Shown here: piece after piece, positions 30,528-38,925 of the stretch
Layout: the number at the start of each line of letters is the position of its first letter
Position numbering within the stretch: the stretch's first letter is position 1
Assembly: GCF_900188325.1 (NCBI RefSeq)
Contig: NZ_FZPD01000001.1
Coordinates: forward strand, 558,001-622,000
Direction: 5' to 3'
DNA from: Ekhidna lutea
Lineage (GTDB): Bacteria; Bacteroidota; Bacteroidia; Cytophagales; Cyclobacteriaceae
Length of the DNA: 64,000 nt
Position numbers and translations under genes: made by a program
The notes under the pieces: generated by a model
What the model saw: only the letters and a program-made list of their open reading frames with translations
Databases searched by the model: none
Told to the model about the DNA's origin: nothing

Positions 30528-32048
30528 GTGGTGAACCTGCATCATAGCTTTAAAGATTTAACGGAGTTCTTTACTCGAACAACTGACCTAAGAAATGTAA
30601 AGGCTTATAAATACTTTCTTTTTAAGGGCGAAAGATTAAACCTTTCTAAGAAAGGTGTTGAAATGATTGATGTTGAGTTTTGCCAATTTGACGACAAGGT
30701 AATTCTCACAAATAAGGAAAATGTCAAATTCAGAAATTGTGTTTTTAGTAAGGGAATAGATTTGATCCATGTAAAAGCTGGAGTTACTTTCTATAAATGC
30801 TATTTTCTTGGTGATATCGCATTCCCAGAAAAAGGGGATTATTCATTTACAATTATAAATAGCTATAATCTTAGCAACAAAACCCTTGGGTTAACCTCTG
30901 GTAATATTAGGATAGTTAATACCAAGGTTAATAGAATAACGTGTGAACGAGATATAAAGTCATTGGAGGTGAAGTCTTCAAAAATTTATCGTTTAGAGGT
31001 TTTGTGGGCTTCATCTTTCACCAATCTTTCGATAACAGATGAATCAAATGTTCATGTGTTTGAAGTTGTTGGCAAGCATTATGAAGGAGATATTTCAATT
31101 GTAAACTCAGAAGTAAAATATTCAAGTGTACTTCAGGATATTAGAGCTATTTATGTTTGGCAATCTAGATTGAAAGAAATATTTATTGATGGAACCAACG
31201 GAGTGACTGAACCCTCTATCACTTTTAGAAAATCAAAGGTTAGTAAGGTGATATCAATCACTGATTTTGCATTATCAAGTTTAACTGTAACCGATTGTGA
31301 ACTCAATGAATTTAGAATTTCTTACGTTTTTGGATCGAATGAAAGTTCTAGACTGGAAGTCAACAAAATCAAAGAGCTTCAAACGCTATCTCTTCATAGG
31401 ATAGAATCAGCACTTGTATTAAGTCAATTGAAAATTGAAAATTTGAGTGTTATAGATTGCTCAATAAGTATGTGGGATATTAAATACATAGAATGGTCTA
31501 AGAAATTCACATTATTCTACGATAGAAGCTTCGATGACGAAGAGTTAGAGCTTATTAATATTAATAAGGAACTGATCAATACATGCAGAAATTTCAAGCA
31601 GTTTTTTATTGAAAAAAGTAATGCAATTGATGCTGAAGTATTCAGAGTTGGCGAATTGGAGTGCTATTATAGATATCTATTCAATAGGATTCAAAATAAA
31701 GACATTTCATTTTCAAATCTCATGGATTTTATAGTTCTGTGGACTAATAAATGGTTTTCTGGATTTGGTAAATGGGTTTTTATACCATTGGCCTTGCTAT
31801 TCGGTTTTCATACAATATGGTTTTACATTCTAGTTTCTGGGACAGACAGTCTTGGTCGGGAAATTTGCTTTTCCTTAAGTGGAGAGTGTAATCCTTCCTA
31901 CTTTCTTTACTTAATAAACCCAGCTCATTATCTGGTCAACTCAAGCGGAGAGATTGTTTATTCTGTAGTGGACTTCCTAATGAGAGTATCATCTGGGTAT
32001 TTTATTTATTATTTTCTTAGAGCAACAAGAAAGTTTTCTAAAAACTAA
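30528..32048 (+). CDS. beta-helix-like protein with C-terminal membrane segments
   Basis: 506 residues, AT-rich. After an N-terminal helix the protein reads as short beta repeats over about 45-310, reminiscent of pentapeptide or right-handed beta-helix proteins (VEFCQFDD, VKFRNCVFSKGI, VTFYKCYFLGDI, LTVTDCELNEFRI). C-terminal hydrophobic segments follow (about 410-430, WVFIPLALLFGFHTIWFYIL; and about 480-497, SSGYFIYYFLRA), giving a layout seen in pentapeptide proteins with ion-channel-like tails. The start is GTG at 30528, because TAA closes the frame at 30525. It stands alone after the MscS gene. Base composition suggests recent transfer. No function is assigned. Confidence 0.6.
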   Translation: MVNLHHSFKDLTEFFTRTTDLRNVKAYKYFLFKGERLNLSKKGVEMIDVEFCQFDDKVILTNKENVKFRNCVFSKGIDLIHVKAGVTFYKCYFLGDIAFPEKGDYSFTIINSYNLSNKTLGLTSGNIRIVNTKVNRITCERDIKSLEVKSSKIYRLEVLWASSFTNLSITDESNVHVFEVVGKHYEGDISIVNSEVKYSSVLQDIRAIYVWQSRLKEIFIDGTNGVTEPSITFRKSKVSKVISITDFALSSLTVTDCELNEFRISYVFGSNESSRLEVNKIKELQTLSLHRIESALVLSQLKIENLSVIDCSISMWDIKYIEWSKKFTLFYDRSFDDEELELININKELINTCRNFKQFFIEKSNAIDAEVFRVGELECYYRYLFNRIQNKDISFSNLMDFIVLWTNKWFSGFGKWVFIPLALLFGFHTIWFYILVSGTDSLGREICFSLSGECNPSYFLYLINPAHYLVNSSGEIVYSVVDFLMRVSSGYFIYYFLRATRKFSKN

Positions 32049-32056
32049 AGAGATGT

Positions 32057-32986
32057 CTAATAATTCACATGCCGATCAATCACTTCAGGATGGATGTCTG
32101 CAATCGTAACCAGAATAGCGGTCTCTTCCACATCCCCAAAATCAGGATTTTGGGCTGTTCCAAACGTCATCATGGTATCGGATAGGCTCATGTAGATATT
32201 GATCAGTGGAGGCACAAATTCACCTCGTTCTTTCAGCAGTTTATGTAGCAGTTTGAATCCGTCCTGGTAGTTCATTTCAGTAGCGAAATGTTCTTTGAAC
32301 AACGAGTCATTAAACCCGGCTTTCAGTTCCGACTTGGGTTCACACAAACTCATGCGGTTGGGGAAGTAGTGGGCCATAAACGAAAGTAGAATGTCCCGTG
32401 CTTCTTTATTGTAGCTGGTGTACATCGTCACCTTCCCAAAGAAGTATTTAATTTCAGGGTAATTGGTCACCAGGCAGCCAAGCCCATCCCAAATGTTCAT
32501 GAGTGCAAACAATCCTTTCCGTGGGTTGATGCCCGGCTGATAGTTGGGCTGTACCCACGATCTTCCCAACTCAATGGAGTAGGGAAGAAAGTCTTTTTTC
32601 ATCGGATCTGAAAAGTCAAAGTAATGAGCGGTGGAAAGTTCAAAATCACCAGAGCTCGGATTTTCAGCTCGTTCACCCGTAATAAACCGATAGCCTCCGA
32701 TAATCTCCCGATCCTCCGGACTGTAGACCACCAGCTGTTCGTAACATCGTTCGCGGGTATCTGCTTCATCAATATCTACCTCTTCTCCGGTTCCACCTCC
32801 GGCATAGCGAAAGGAAACCTCGCGCAAGCGCCCAATTTCCCGCATGGTGTTAGGAGAGTTGTGATGATTGACAATGTAAATTTTATTTCCACCCTTGTTC
32901 GTATCCCTGACAAACCGCTCTTCATTGAGCTCTTTCTCTAACAGGTCACGATCTACAGGCGGTATGATGTCTTTCTCTTTTTGCAT
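32057..32986 (-). CDS. glsB: GlsB/OlsB-like N-acyltransferase (GNAT fold)
   Basis: 309 residues. The pattern IGRLREVSFRYAGGGTGEEVDIDEAD, then REIIGGYRFITGE and SIELGRSWVQPNYQP, is that of the OlsB/hemolysin-type acyltransferases that join a 3-hydroxyacyl group to an amino acid. In Bacteroides, GlsB makes N-acyl glycine (commendamide) and GlsA adds the second acyl group to give glycine lipids. The downstream partner on the minus strand is upstream here: the acyltransferase gene at 33101-33913 lies 114 bases before it. The amino acid used (glycine or ornithine) cannot be read from sequence. Confidence 0.72.
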   Translation of the reverse strand: MQKEKDIIPPVDRDLLEKELNEERFVRDTNKGGNKIYIVNHHNSPNTMREIGRLREVSFRYAGGGTGEEVDIDEADTRERCYEQLVVYSPEDREIIGGYRFITGERAENPSSGDFELSTAHYFDFSDPMKKDFLPYSIELGRSWVQPNYQPGINPRKGLFALMNIWDGLGCLVTNYPEIKYFFGKVTMYTSYNKEARDILLSFMAHYFPNRMSLCEPKSELKAGFNDSLFKEHFATEMNYQDGFKLLHKLLKERGEFVPPLINIYMSLSDTMMTFGTAQNPDFGDVEETAILVTIADIHPEVIDRHVNY

Positions 32987-32999
32987 TTTTTAAAATTTT

Positions 33000-33075
33000 C
33001 CCCTTGAGGGGATGAAAGGGGTGACCTAGTAGGTAATTACAATGTCACCCTCCTAACCTCAAAACGTTTGTCCGA
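33000..33075. repeat. CCCCTTGAGGGG-type intergenic repeat
   Basis: CCCCTTGAGGGG (33001-33012) is palindromic and followed by AAAGGGGTGACC. Similar CCCTCC/GGAGGGG modules occur at 36778. This is a repeat type often found between genes in this phylum. Confidence 0.35.
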
Positions 33076-33100
33076 CCTCAAGGGAGGAATCGTAAAATAT

Positions 33101-33913
33101 TCACTCCTTTAATTTATATACTTCTCCCTTCATCCACTGTGCCCATTCCAAATCCGTCTTGTCCCGGGTGAAGGTATTTGGTAAAACAGGAGCTCCAATG
33201 ACAATGTTCACCTCCTTGTCTTCCTGCTTAAAGAGCTCGTCCACCAGAAAGAACATTTCAATATTCAATTTAATGCCTAAAAACTTTCGGATGCTGGCCA
33301 GTCGGTAAAAACGATTCGTCAGCCTGCCGTCTATGTGCACGGGCAACACAGGTTTGCCGTATTTTTTGGCTTTAGTCACAAACGTCTTCTTCCACTCCAG
33401 ATCCATGATTTCTCCGTCAATCTTTCGGCTCACTAAGCCGGCAGGAAACAAAAAAGTTGCAGAATCTGACGCAAACTGATCTTCTACTTTTTGCAGGGAT
33501 TCCGCGGCACTCTTTCCCACTTTGTTCACCCCCACAAATTTTTCTTTCAGATTTCTAACGGCCATCAACAGGTCGTTTACGATAAATTTGATGTCCGGAC
33601 GCACGTCTTTTAGCAGGTGGATAATCGTGATGGCGTCCATGCCGCCAAACGGGTGATTGGCGACAAAAATGCAGCTCTGTGGAGGTTGAGGGATGTTCTC
33701 AAGTCCTTTGATGCTCAGTTTTTGTTTGAGCAGTTTAACAGTAGCTTCAGAAAATTCAAATGCGTCCGCATCTTTGTTGGCAGCCATGAATGCGTTCACC
33801 TGATCCTGATGAATGATTCGCTCCACCCAACGGATCACAAAGCCCGGCAACCATTTCAATAAGGTTGGATTCTTTTCAGCAATCAGCTTCCGTACTTCTA
33901 CAAATTTCTCCAT
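33101..33913 (-). CDS. glsA: GlsA/PlsC-like O-acyltransferase
   Basis: 270 residues. It has the acyltransferase block VANHPFGGMDAITIIHLLKD, where the usual HX4D box appears as HPFGGMD, as in the OlsA/hemolysin-type branch, then FPAGLVSRKIDG and KTFVTKAKKYGKPVLPVHIDG. It would esterify the hydroxyl of the acyl-amino acid made by the partner enzyme, giving a diacylated aminolipid of the membrane. The ATG at 33913 is chosen; a TTG at 33928 gives five more residues. It precedes the N-acyltransferase gene on the same strand. Confidence 0.7.
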   Translation of the reverse strand: MEKFVEVRKLIAEKNPTLLKWLPGFVIRWVERIIHQDQVNAFMAANKDADAFEFSEATVKLLKQKLSIKGLENIPQPPQSCIFVANHPFGGMDAITIIHLLKDVRPDIKFIVNDLLMAVRNLKEKFVGVNKVGKSAAESLQKVEDQFASDSATFLFPAGLVSRKIDGEIMDLEWKKTFVTKAKKYGKPVLPVHIDGRLTNRFYRLASIRKFLGIKLNIEMFFLVDELFKQEDKEVNIVIGAPVLPNTFTRDKTDLEWAQWMKGEVYKLKE

Positions 33914-34141
33914 CAGGGGTGCCTTCAAACTAGTGTATCAGCAATGATAAATTGCTTTGAGTGTTTGGGCAAAAGAAGTTCATTATGTTAGTAGTTATTC
34001 TTGAATGATCCCAATTACTTGTCTTTTCGACCGATAGAGAGAAATATTTTATCCAAAAAATACGGTTTTTGTTTAATTCAGGAATCACAACCAATGAGAT
34101 ATCTCATGTTCATTCGATATGACAAGTATGGGATCATTGGA

Positions 34142-34792
34142 TTAATTATCATCAATGATGATTGGCTCATCCAGTTCAAAACTCAATATGATTGTTTTGT
34201 CAGAAATGCTCTCCAGCATAGGTCGCAAAACGGAATGGGCATTTTCCTTGGTCTGTTCTAGGATGCCGGATTCCAACGCAGATTTTTGTATTTGTTCTTC
34301 AGCCACCTTGTATAGTTCCTGTACGAAATTCTTTCGATCCTCATCGCGCATGTAATCAATCTGCAGATCATAGAGCCTGGATTTTTCCAGATCAATTTTG
34401 AAATAGCAGATTTCAGGTTTGGGAAGCGAGATATAGAGGGTGTCACCTTCGGACTGGATGTCAGCTGATTTGATCCGGGTTAGGTCGATGCACCCTGCCG
34501 CACTCCCCTGACTGATCAGCACGCCTTTCGAGTCAGGAAGAGGTTTGTATTTGAAGAGTTTGAAATCAATGGAGTTGGTAATTTTTTTAATTTCGGTAAC
34601 CTCCTGAAAATTATATTTCACCAGTTCCATCTTACCAAGTTGCTCCACTTTGGTCAGGATGGTGTTGGTCTCAATTTCAGTGATTCGCTCCTTAGAAAAG
34701 CTCATTTTCTCCTGAATCAGCATCCAGCTCAGCAACCCCACCACCAAAAGCCACGGAAGAATTTTCAGAATCAGTTTTACCAGATTGATCAT
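34142..34792 (-). CDS. DUF4230-domain membrane-anchored protein
   Basis: 216 residues. One N-terminal membrane helix (MINLVKLILKILPWLLVVGLL) and an outside domain starting ETNTILTKVEQLGKMELVKYNFQEV, the typical DUF4230 opening. GVLISQGSAAGCIDLTRI and DTLYISLPKPEI are also family-like. Function is unknown. The ATG at 34792 opens the membrane helix. It is divergent from acr3, with 66 bases between the starts. Confidence 0.75.
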   Translation of the reverse strand: MINLVKLILKILPWLLVVGLLSWMLIQEKMSFSKERITEIETNTILTKVEQLGKMELVKYNFQEVTEIKKITNSIDFKLFKYKPLPDSKGVLISQGSAAGCIDLTRIKSADIQSEGDTLYISLPKPEICYFKIDLEKSRLYDLQIDYMRDEDRKNFVQELYKVAEEQIQKSALESGILEQTKENAHSVLRPMLESISDKTIILSFELDEPIIIDDN

Positions 34793-34809
34793 GACATTAA
34801 GATACAACT

Positions 34810-34844
34810 TTTGATCTTTAATCTATTCATTGTAATATTGCGAT
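34810..34844 (+). promoter_or_regulatory. ars promoter with ArsR-type operator 1
   Basis: TTTG (34810-34813), a 19-base spacer and TAATATTG (34833-34840, one mismatch to TAnnTTTG). The palindrome ATTGTAATATTGCGAT (34829-34844) covers the -7 element, so ArsR would block initiation until arsenite binds. Confidence 0.6.
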
Positions 34845-34858
34845 GAATAAATAGAGAT

Positions 34859-35896
34859 ATGAAAAAATTAAGCTTCTTGGATAGGAATTTGACGCTGTGG
34901 ATTTTCACAGCCATGCTGGTAGGTGTTGGAGTCGGTTATTTTTTTCCGGGTGTCGCAGATTCAGTTAACTCCATGAGTTCCGGCAGCACCAATGTGCCAA
35001 TTGCAATCGGACTGATATTGATGATGTATCCTCCATTGGCCAAAGTGAACTACGCTTTGCTTCCAAAAGTTTTCCGGAATGTAAAAATTCTGAGCCTGTC
35101 TTTATTGCTCAACTGGATCATAGGACCTATGCTGATGTTCATCCTGGCCATCACGTTTCTTCAGGATTACCCGGAATACATGATTGGTTTGATTCTGATT
35201 GGACTAGCACGATGTATAGCCATGGTATTAGTTTGGAATGATTTGGCAGAAGGCAGTAGTGAATATGGAGCCGGACTGGTAGCATTGAATAGCATTTTCC
35301 AGGTCTTCGGATATAGTTTTTATGCATGGTTGTTCATCACCATACTACCACCTTATTTCGGATTTGATGGAGCGATCGTTGATATCTCCATTGCCACGAT
35401 AGCGGAGAGTGTGGCGATCTATCTCGGAATTCCTTTTGTAGCAGGAATGCTGAGTCGTTGGGTTTTGGTGAGACTAAAAGGAGAAGACTGGTACAAAAAC
35501 ACCTTTGTTCCAACTATTTCACCCATCACATTGATAGCTCTGCTATTCACAATTGTCGTGATGTTTTCTCTGAAAGGGCAATTGATTGTAGAGATTCCAT
35601 TGGATGTGTTGCGCATCGCCCTTCCACTGCTGGTCTATTTTATTCTTATGTTCCTGATTGGCTTTTTTATAAGTAAAGCTGTGGGGGCGGAATATGACAA
35701 AAATGCATCGGTGGCTTTTACAGCCGCAGGAAACAATTTCGAATTGGCGATTGCCGTTGCGATCGCTGTGTTTGGCCTAAACTCAGGACAGGCTTTTGCC
35801 GGGGTGATTGGTCCGTTGGTTGAAGTTCCTGCACTTATTTTACTGGTGAGGGTAGCCTTCTGGCTAAGAAAAAAATATTATTTCACAACCAAATAA
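34859..35896 (+). CDS. acr3: Acr3-type arsenite efflux permease
   Basis: 345 residues with about ten membrane segments. [21 protein letters not shown] opens the protein. ACR3 features are [21 protein letters not shown], which carries the essential Cys of the family, and [37 protein letters not shown] and [21 protein letters not shown] are also typical. It exports arsenite using the proton gradient across the inner membrane. It is the first gene of the ars operon, under the ArsR-type operator at 34829. Confidence 0.93.
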   Translation: MKKLSFLDRNLTLWIFTAMLVGVGVGYFFPGVADSVNSMSSGSTNVPIAIGLILMMYPPLAKVNYALLPKVFRNVKILSLSLLLNWIIGPMLMFILAITFLQDYPEYMIGLILIGLARCIAMVLVWNDLAEGSSEYGAGLVALNSIFQVFGYSFYAWLFITILPPYFGFDGAIVDISIATIAESVAIYLGIPFVAGMLSRWVLVRLKGEDWYKNTFVPTISPITLIALLFTIVVMFSLKGQLIVEIPLDVLRIALPLLVYFILMFLIGFFISKAVGAEYDKNASVAFTAAGNNFELAIAVAIAVFGLNSGQAFAGVIGPLVEVPALILLVRVAFWLRKKYYFTTK

Positions 35897-35903
35897 TTTA
35901 TTC

Positions 35904-35919
35904 ATCGTAATATTACGAT
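35904..35919. promoter_or_regulatory. ArsR-type operator 2
   Basis: ATCGTAATATTACGAT, a perfect 16-bp palindrome ending one base before the arsR ATG at 35920. Related copies at 34829 and 36262 make an ars operator family. Confidence 0.65.
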
Positions 35920-36243
35920 ATGGGAGTTAGTCGAACCGATTTATTTACTTCTGAACAAAACGAGCTGGCGCTGGTAGCCAAAGCATTTGCCCACCCAGCT
36001 CGCGTTGCGATCATTGAGTACTTGATTAAAGCCAATCAGTGCATCAACAGTGATTTGGTAGAGGAATTGGGTTTGGCACAAGCGACCATCTCGCAACACC
36101 TGAAAGAACTGAAAAGTGTGGGATTGATTGCAGGTACGGTAGAGGGTACATCGATGTGCTACTGCATCAATGCAGAAGTTTGGAACAAAGTAAAAAACCG
36201 ACTTCAGGGACTGATGGATAGTTACGATCCTAACTGTTGTTAA
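35920..36243 (+). CDS. arsR: ArsR/SmtB-family repressor
   Basis: 107 residues with a winged HTH: ALVAKAFAHPARVAIIEYLIK, then LVEELGLAQATISQHLKELKSVGLI. Candidate arsenite ligands are the Cys in NQCINSD and CYC after EGTSM, plus a terminal PNCC. It should bind the ATCGTA-n4-TACGAT palindromes and release them on binding arsenite. The ATG at 35920 directly follows operator 2, so any transcript starting at a promoter there would have almost no leader; read-through from the acr3 promoter is also possible. Confidence 0.9.
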   Translation: MGVSRTDLFTSEQNELALVAKAFAHPARVAIIEYLIKANQCINSDLVEELGLAQATISQHLKELKSVGLIAGTVEGTSMCYCINAEVWNKVKNRLQGLMDSYDPNCC

Positions 36244-36261
36244 AAAAATTTGAATTAATTA

Positions 36262-36277
36262 ATCGTAATAATACGAT
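36262..36277. promoter_or_regulatory. ArsR-type operator 3
   Basis: ATCGTAATAATACGAT, a palindrome with ATCGTA/TACGAT arms, 33 bases before the ATG of the gene at 36311. It gives this gene its own arsenic control point. Confidence 0.6.
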
Positions 36278-36310
36278 ATATAAATGTTTAATAATTAAAT
36301 TGTTAATACA

Positions 36311-36772
36311 ATGGAACAGAAAACAGTATTTCCGCGAACACACATCTCTTTATTTGTCAGTGACATTGGTGAGACGGTGGCGTTCTATGATAAATTTTTT
36401 AACGAAAGTGCGGCCAAAGTGAAGGACGACTATGCCAAATATGAGCTGGATGCTCCGGCACTTACCATTTCGTTTATTCAAAATCCTGAGAAGGTGAATA
36501 CCTCCGGCCACTACGGCATTCAGGTAAAGACCAAAGAGGAGCTTAATGAAAAGCTGAATTTGGCCAGAGGTCACAAGCTGGTAGAGCTGGAAGAAGCTGA
36601 AACAGCTTGCTGCTATGCCATTCAGGATAAATTCTGGGTCAATGATCCGGACGGATACGAATGGGAAGTGTATCACTTCCTTGGTGATGATGAAAATTTT
36701 GGTTCTCGTGAAGATGTTGAAGGGGAGCCTTGCTGCGAAAAAGCTGAGAAAGTTGGCGCAGCTTGCTGCTAA
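36311..36772 (+). CDS. arsI: ArsI/CadI-family glyoxalase-fold metalloenzyme
   Basis: 153 residues of the vicinal-oxygen-chelate fold. It opens PRTHISLFVSDIGETVAFYD. The vicinal cysteine pair is seen in EAETACCYAIQDKFWVNDPDG, with WEVYHF following, the layout of ArsI C-As lyases and CadI. The C-terminal tail has more cysteines (EPCCEKAEKVGAACC). ArsI removes methyl groups from organic arsenicals with Fe(II) and oxygen; whether this one does so or simply binds metal is not certain. It lies under its own ArsR-type operator. Confidence 0.78.
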   Translation: MEQKTVFPRTHISLFVSDIGETVAFYDKFFNESAAKVKDDYAKYELDAPALTISFIQNPEKVNTSGHYGIQVKTKEELNEKLNLARGHKLVELEEAETACCYAIQDKFWVNDPDGYEWEVYHFLGDDENFGSREDVEGEPCCEKAEKVGAACC

Positions 36773-36777
36773 AAATT

Positions 36778-36803
36778 CCCCTCCCTGGAGGGGCTAGGGG
36801 TGG
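36778..36803. repeat. CCCCTCC/GGAGGGG intergenic repeat
   Basis: CCCCTCC (36778-36784) pairs with GGAGGGG (36787-36793), followed by CTAGGGGTGGG. It starts 5 bases after the ArsI stop, and such modules are widespread between genes in this phylum. Confidence 0.4.
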
Positions 36804-36864
36804 GTTCTTCAATCCACTCCTATTTTCATTTAAATTTTAAGAGTCTATTTATTTTTAACCTTCC

Positions 36865-37461
36865 ATGATCTACCCATCAATTAAATCCTACCTCGATCAA
36901 GTTACGTCACTCACCATCACCGATGAGCGAAAATCCATCCTGAATGAAATTGTCGAATATATAAAGTCAGCAAAAGAGCCTAAGCTCAACTTCATCTGCA
37001 CACATAATTCACGAAGAAGTCATCTAAGTCAGATATGGGCTCAGACGATGGCCTACCATTTTGGAGTGAAGGTACAAACGTATTCCGGAGGCACGGAAGC
37101 CACAGCTTTCCACCCAAATGCAGTTGCCGCCATCGAGCGGGCTGGTTTCAAAATTCAAAAAGGTGAAGGAAAGAACCCCTCATACAAAGTTGGGTTTTCA
37201 GATCAGGCCGAACCATTGACTTGCTATTCTAAAACATATGATGATTCTGCCAATCCCAGCTCTGGCTTTGCCGCCATCATGACTTGCTCAGAAGCAGATG
37301 CTGAATGCCCGATTGTCTTTGGGGCAGACGCTCGGATCAAACTCATTTACGAAGACCCAAAAGTGTCGGATGGAACCGGAAATGAGGAAAAGATTTACGG
37401 TGAAAGGTCTGCTCAAATAGCTGCCGAAATGCATTATGTTTTTTCTCAAATAAAAAGCTGA
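36865..37461 (+). CDS. arsenate reductase-like low-molecular-weight phosphatase
   Basis: 198 residues. The catalytic loop is CTHNSRRSHLSQIW near residue 46, the CX5R signature of low-molecular-weight phosphatases and thioredoxin-type arsenate reductases. Downstream Cys-containing segments (LTCYSKTYDD, MTCSEADAECP) could supply the resolving cysteines. It would reduce arsenate to arsenite for export by Acr3. It is longer than the roughly 130-140 residues of classical ArsC, with an N-terminal helical extension. It lies 92 bases after the arsI-like gene, with a repeat between them. Confidence 0.8.
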   Translation: MIYPSIKSYLDQVTSLTITDERKSILNEIVEYIKSAKEPKLNFICTHNSRRSHLSQIWAQTMAYHFGVKVQTYSGGTEATAFHPNAVAAIERAGFKIQKGEGKNPSYKVGFSDQAEPLTCYSKTYDDSANPSSGFAAIMTCSEADAECPIVFGADARIKLIYEDPKVSDGTGNEEKIYGERSAQIAAEMHYVFSQIKS

Positions 37462-37512
37462 TTTCCAGAATTTATTAAAGGGTGTCGGTGTTGTTTAACA
37501 AACAAAATATTC

Positions 37513-38832
37513 ATGGCGATACCCACCCATCTCAAGCTCAGTGTTCCGGAAACCGAACACCCCAGAATTGTTATCATTGGAGGCGGATTTGGAGGCCTTA
37601 AACTAGCCAAAGCACTCAAAAAAGTAAAAGCCCAAGTGGTCATGTTGGATCGGAATAATTTCCATACGTTCCAGCCACTACTTTATCAGGTAGCTACCGC
37701 AGGATTGGAACCTGATTCCATTGCGGGTCCTTTACGAAAATCATTTGAAGGCCACTTCAATTACATCTTCCGGATGGTGAAAGTGACCGGAGTGGATTTT
37801 GAAAAGCAGGAAGTACAAACCAAAATTGGAAATCTTACTTACGACTATCTGGTCATCGCCAGTGGGTCGGTCACGAATTACTTTGGAAATGAAGAGCTTC
37901 AGAAGAAGGTCCTTCCACTGAAGCGAGTCGTTCATGCACTTGATTTGAGAAGCCATATCCTTCAAACCTTCGAACAGGCAGAGTTAACAGAGGATTATGA
38001 TAAGCGAGATCGAATGATGAATTTCACAGTAGTTGGTGGAGGCCCTACGGGTGTGGAAGTAAGTGGCGCATTAGCCGAATTGCGCAATCACATTTTACCA
38101 TCAGATTATCCCGACCTGAATTTTGGCATGATGCAGATTAATCTGGTAGAAGGTTCCGATAGGTTACTAAATGGGATGAGCGAAAAGTCAGGCAAAGAAT
38201 CCCTAAAAGCGTTGGAAAAATTAGGTGTGAAGGTCAGATTAAATTCCATGGTAGAATCATTCAACGATGGGATTATTAAGCTGAATGATGGAACGCTGGA
38301 GAGCGATTCGGTGATCTGGGCAGCAGGCGTGAAGGGAAATATCATCAATGGGATAAATGCCGAAAGTCTTACCAAGGGAAGGATTTTAGTGGATGAATTC
38401 AATCGTGCAAAAGGTCAGGAACGGGTATTCGCAATAGGTGATGTAGCCATGATGCAAACCGAAGATTATCCCGATGGTCACCCCATGATGGCACCAGTGG
38501 CCATGCAGCAGGGCACACATTTAGCTAAAAATTTCAAACGGTTGTTTTCAGGTAAGGACCTGGAACCATTCGAGTATTTCGATAAAGGCTCAATGGCAAC
38601 CATCGGTCGAAATAAGGCTGTGGTGGATATGCCGGGTGGACTTCACTTCAAGGGGTTTTTTGCCTGGCTGATCTGGATGTTTGTGCATATTCTCTATTTA
38701 ATTGGTTTCAGAAATAAACTCATCACACTAAACAACTGGATTTGGAGTTACTTTACCTATGATAAGGGAACAAGATTGATCATTCGAACATTTTCAGCTG
38801 AACAGCGTAGGAAAGTTTCGCAGTATGAATAA
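37513..38832 (+). CDS. ndh: type II NADH dehydrogenase (FAD-dependent)
   Basis: 439 residues. Two Rossmann folds: IVIIGGGFGGLKLAKALKK for FAD near residue 17, and FTVVGGGPTGVEVSGALAE for NADH near residue 174. VFAIGDVA binds the FAD tail, and QQGTHLAKNF follows. The C-terminal region is amphipathic and hydrophobic (GFFAWLIWMFVHILYLIGF), for membrane attachment. It passes electrons from NADH to menaquinone without pumping protons. It starts 51 bases after the ars operon but is probably separate. Confidence 0.88.
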   Translation: MAIPTHLKLSVPETEHPRIVIIGGGFGGLKLAKALKKVKAQVVMLDRNNFHTFQPLLYQVATAGLEPDSIAGPLRKSFEGHFNYIFRMVKVTGVDFEKQEVQTKIGNLTYDYLVIASGSVTNYFGNEELQKKVLPLKRVVHALDLRSHILQTFEQAELTEDYDKRDRMMNFTVVGGGPTGVEVSGALAELRNHILPSDYPDLNFGMMQINLVEGSDRLLNGMSEKSGKESLKALEKLGVKVRLNSMVESFNDGIIKLNDGTLESDSVIWAAGVKGNIINGINAESLTKGRILVDEFNRAKGQERVFAIGDVAMMQTEDYPDGHPMMAPVAMQQGTHLAKNFKRLFSGKDLEPFEYFDKGSMATIGRNKAVVDMPGGLHFKGFFAWLIWMFVHILYLIGFRNKLITLNNWIWSYFTYDKGTRLIIRTFSAEQRRKVSQYE

Positions 38833-38925
38833 GACCATAAATCCGGCAATTCATCCTTAATTCAAATGGTTCTTTTCTAATTCAAATCAAATAATATTTT
38901 TGCACCCAAATTCAAATGAATAAAC

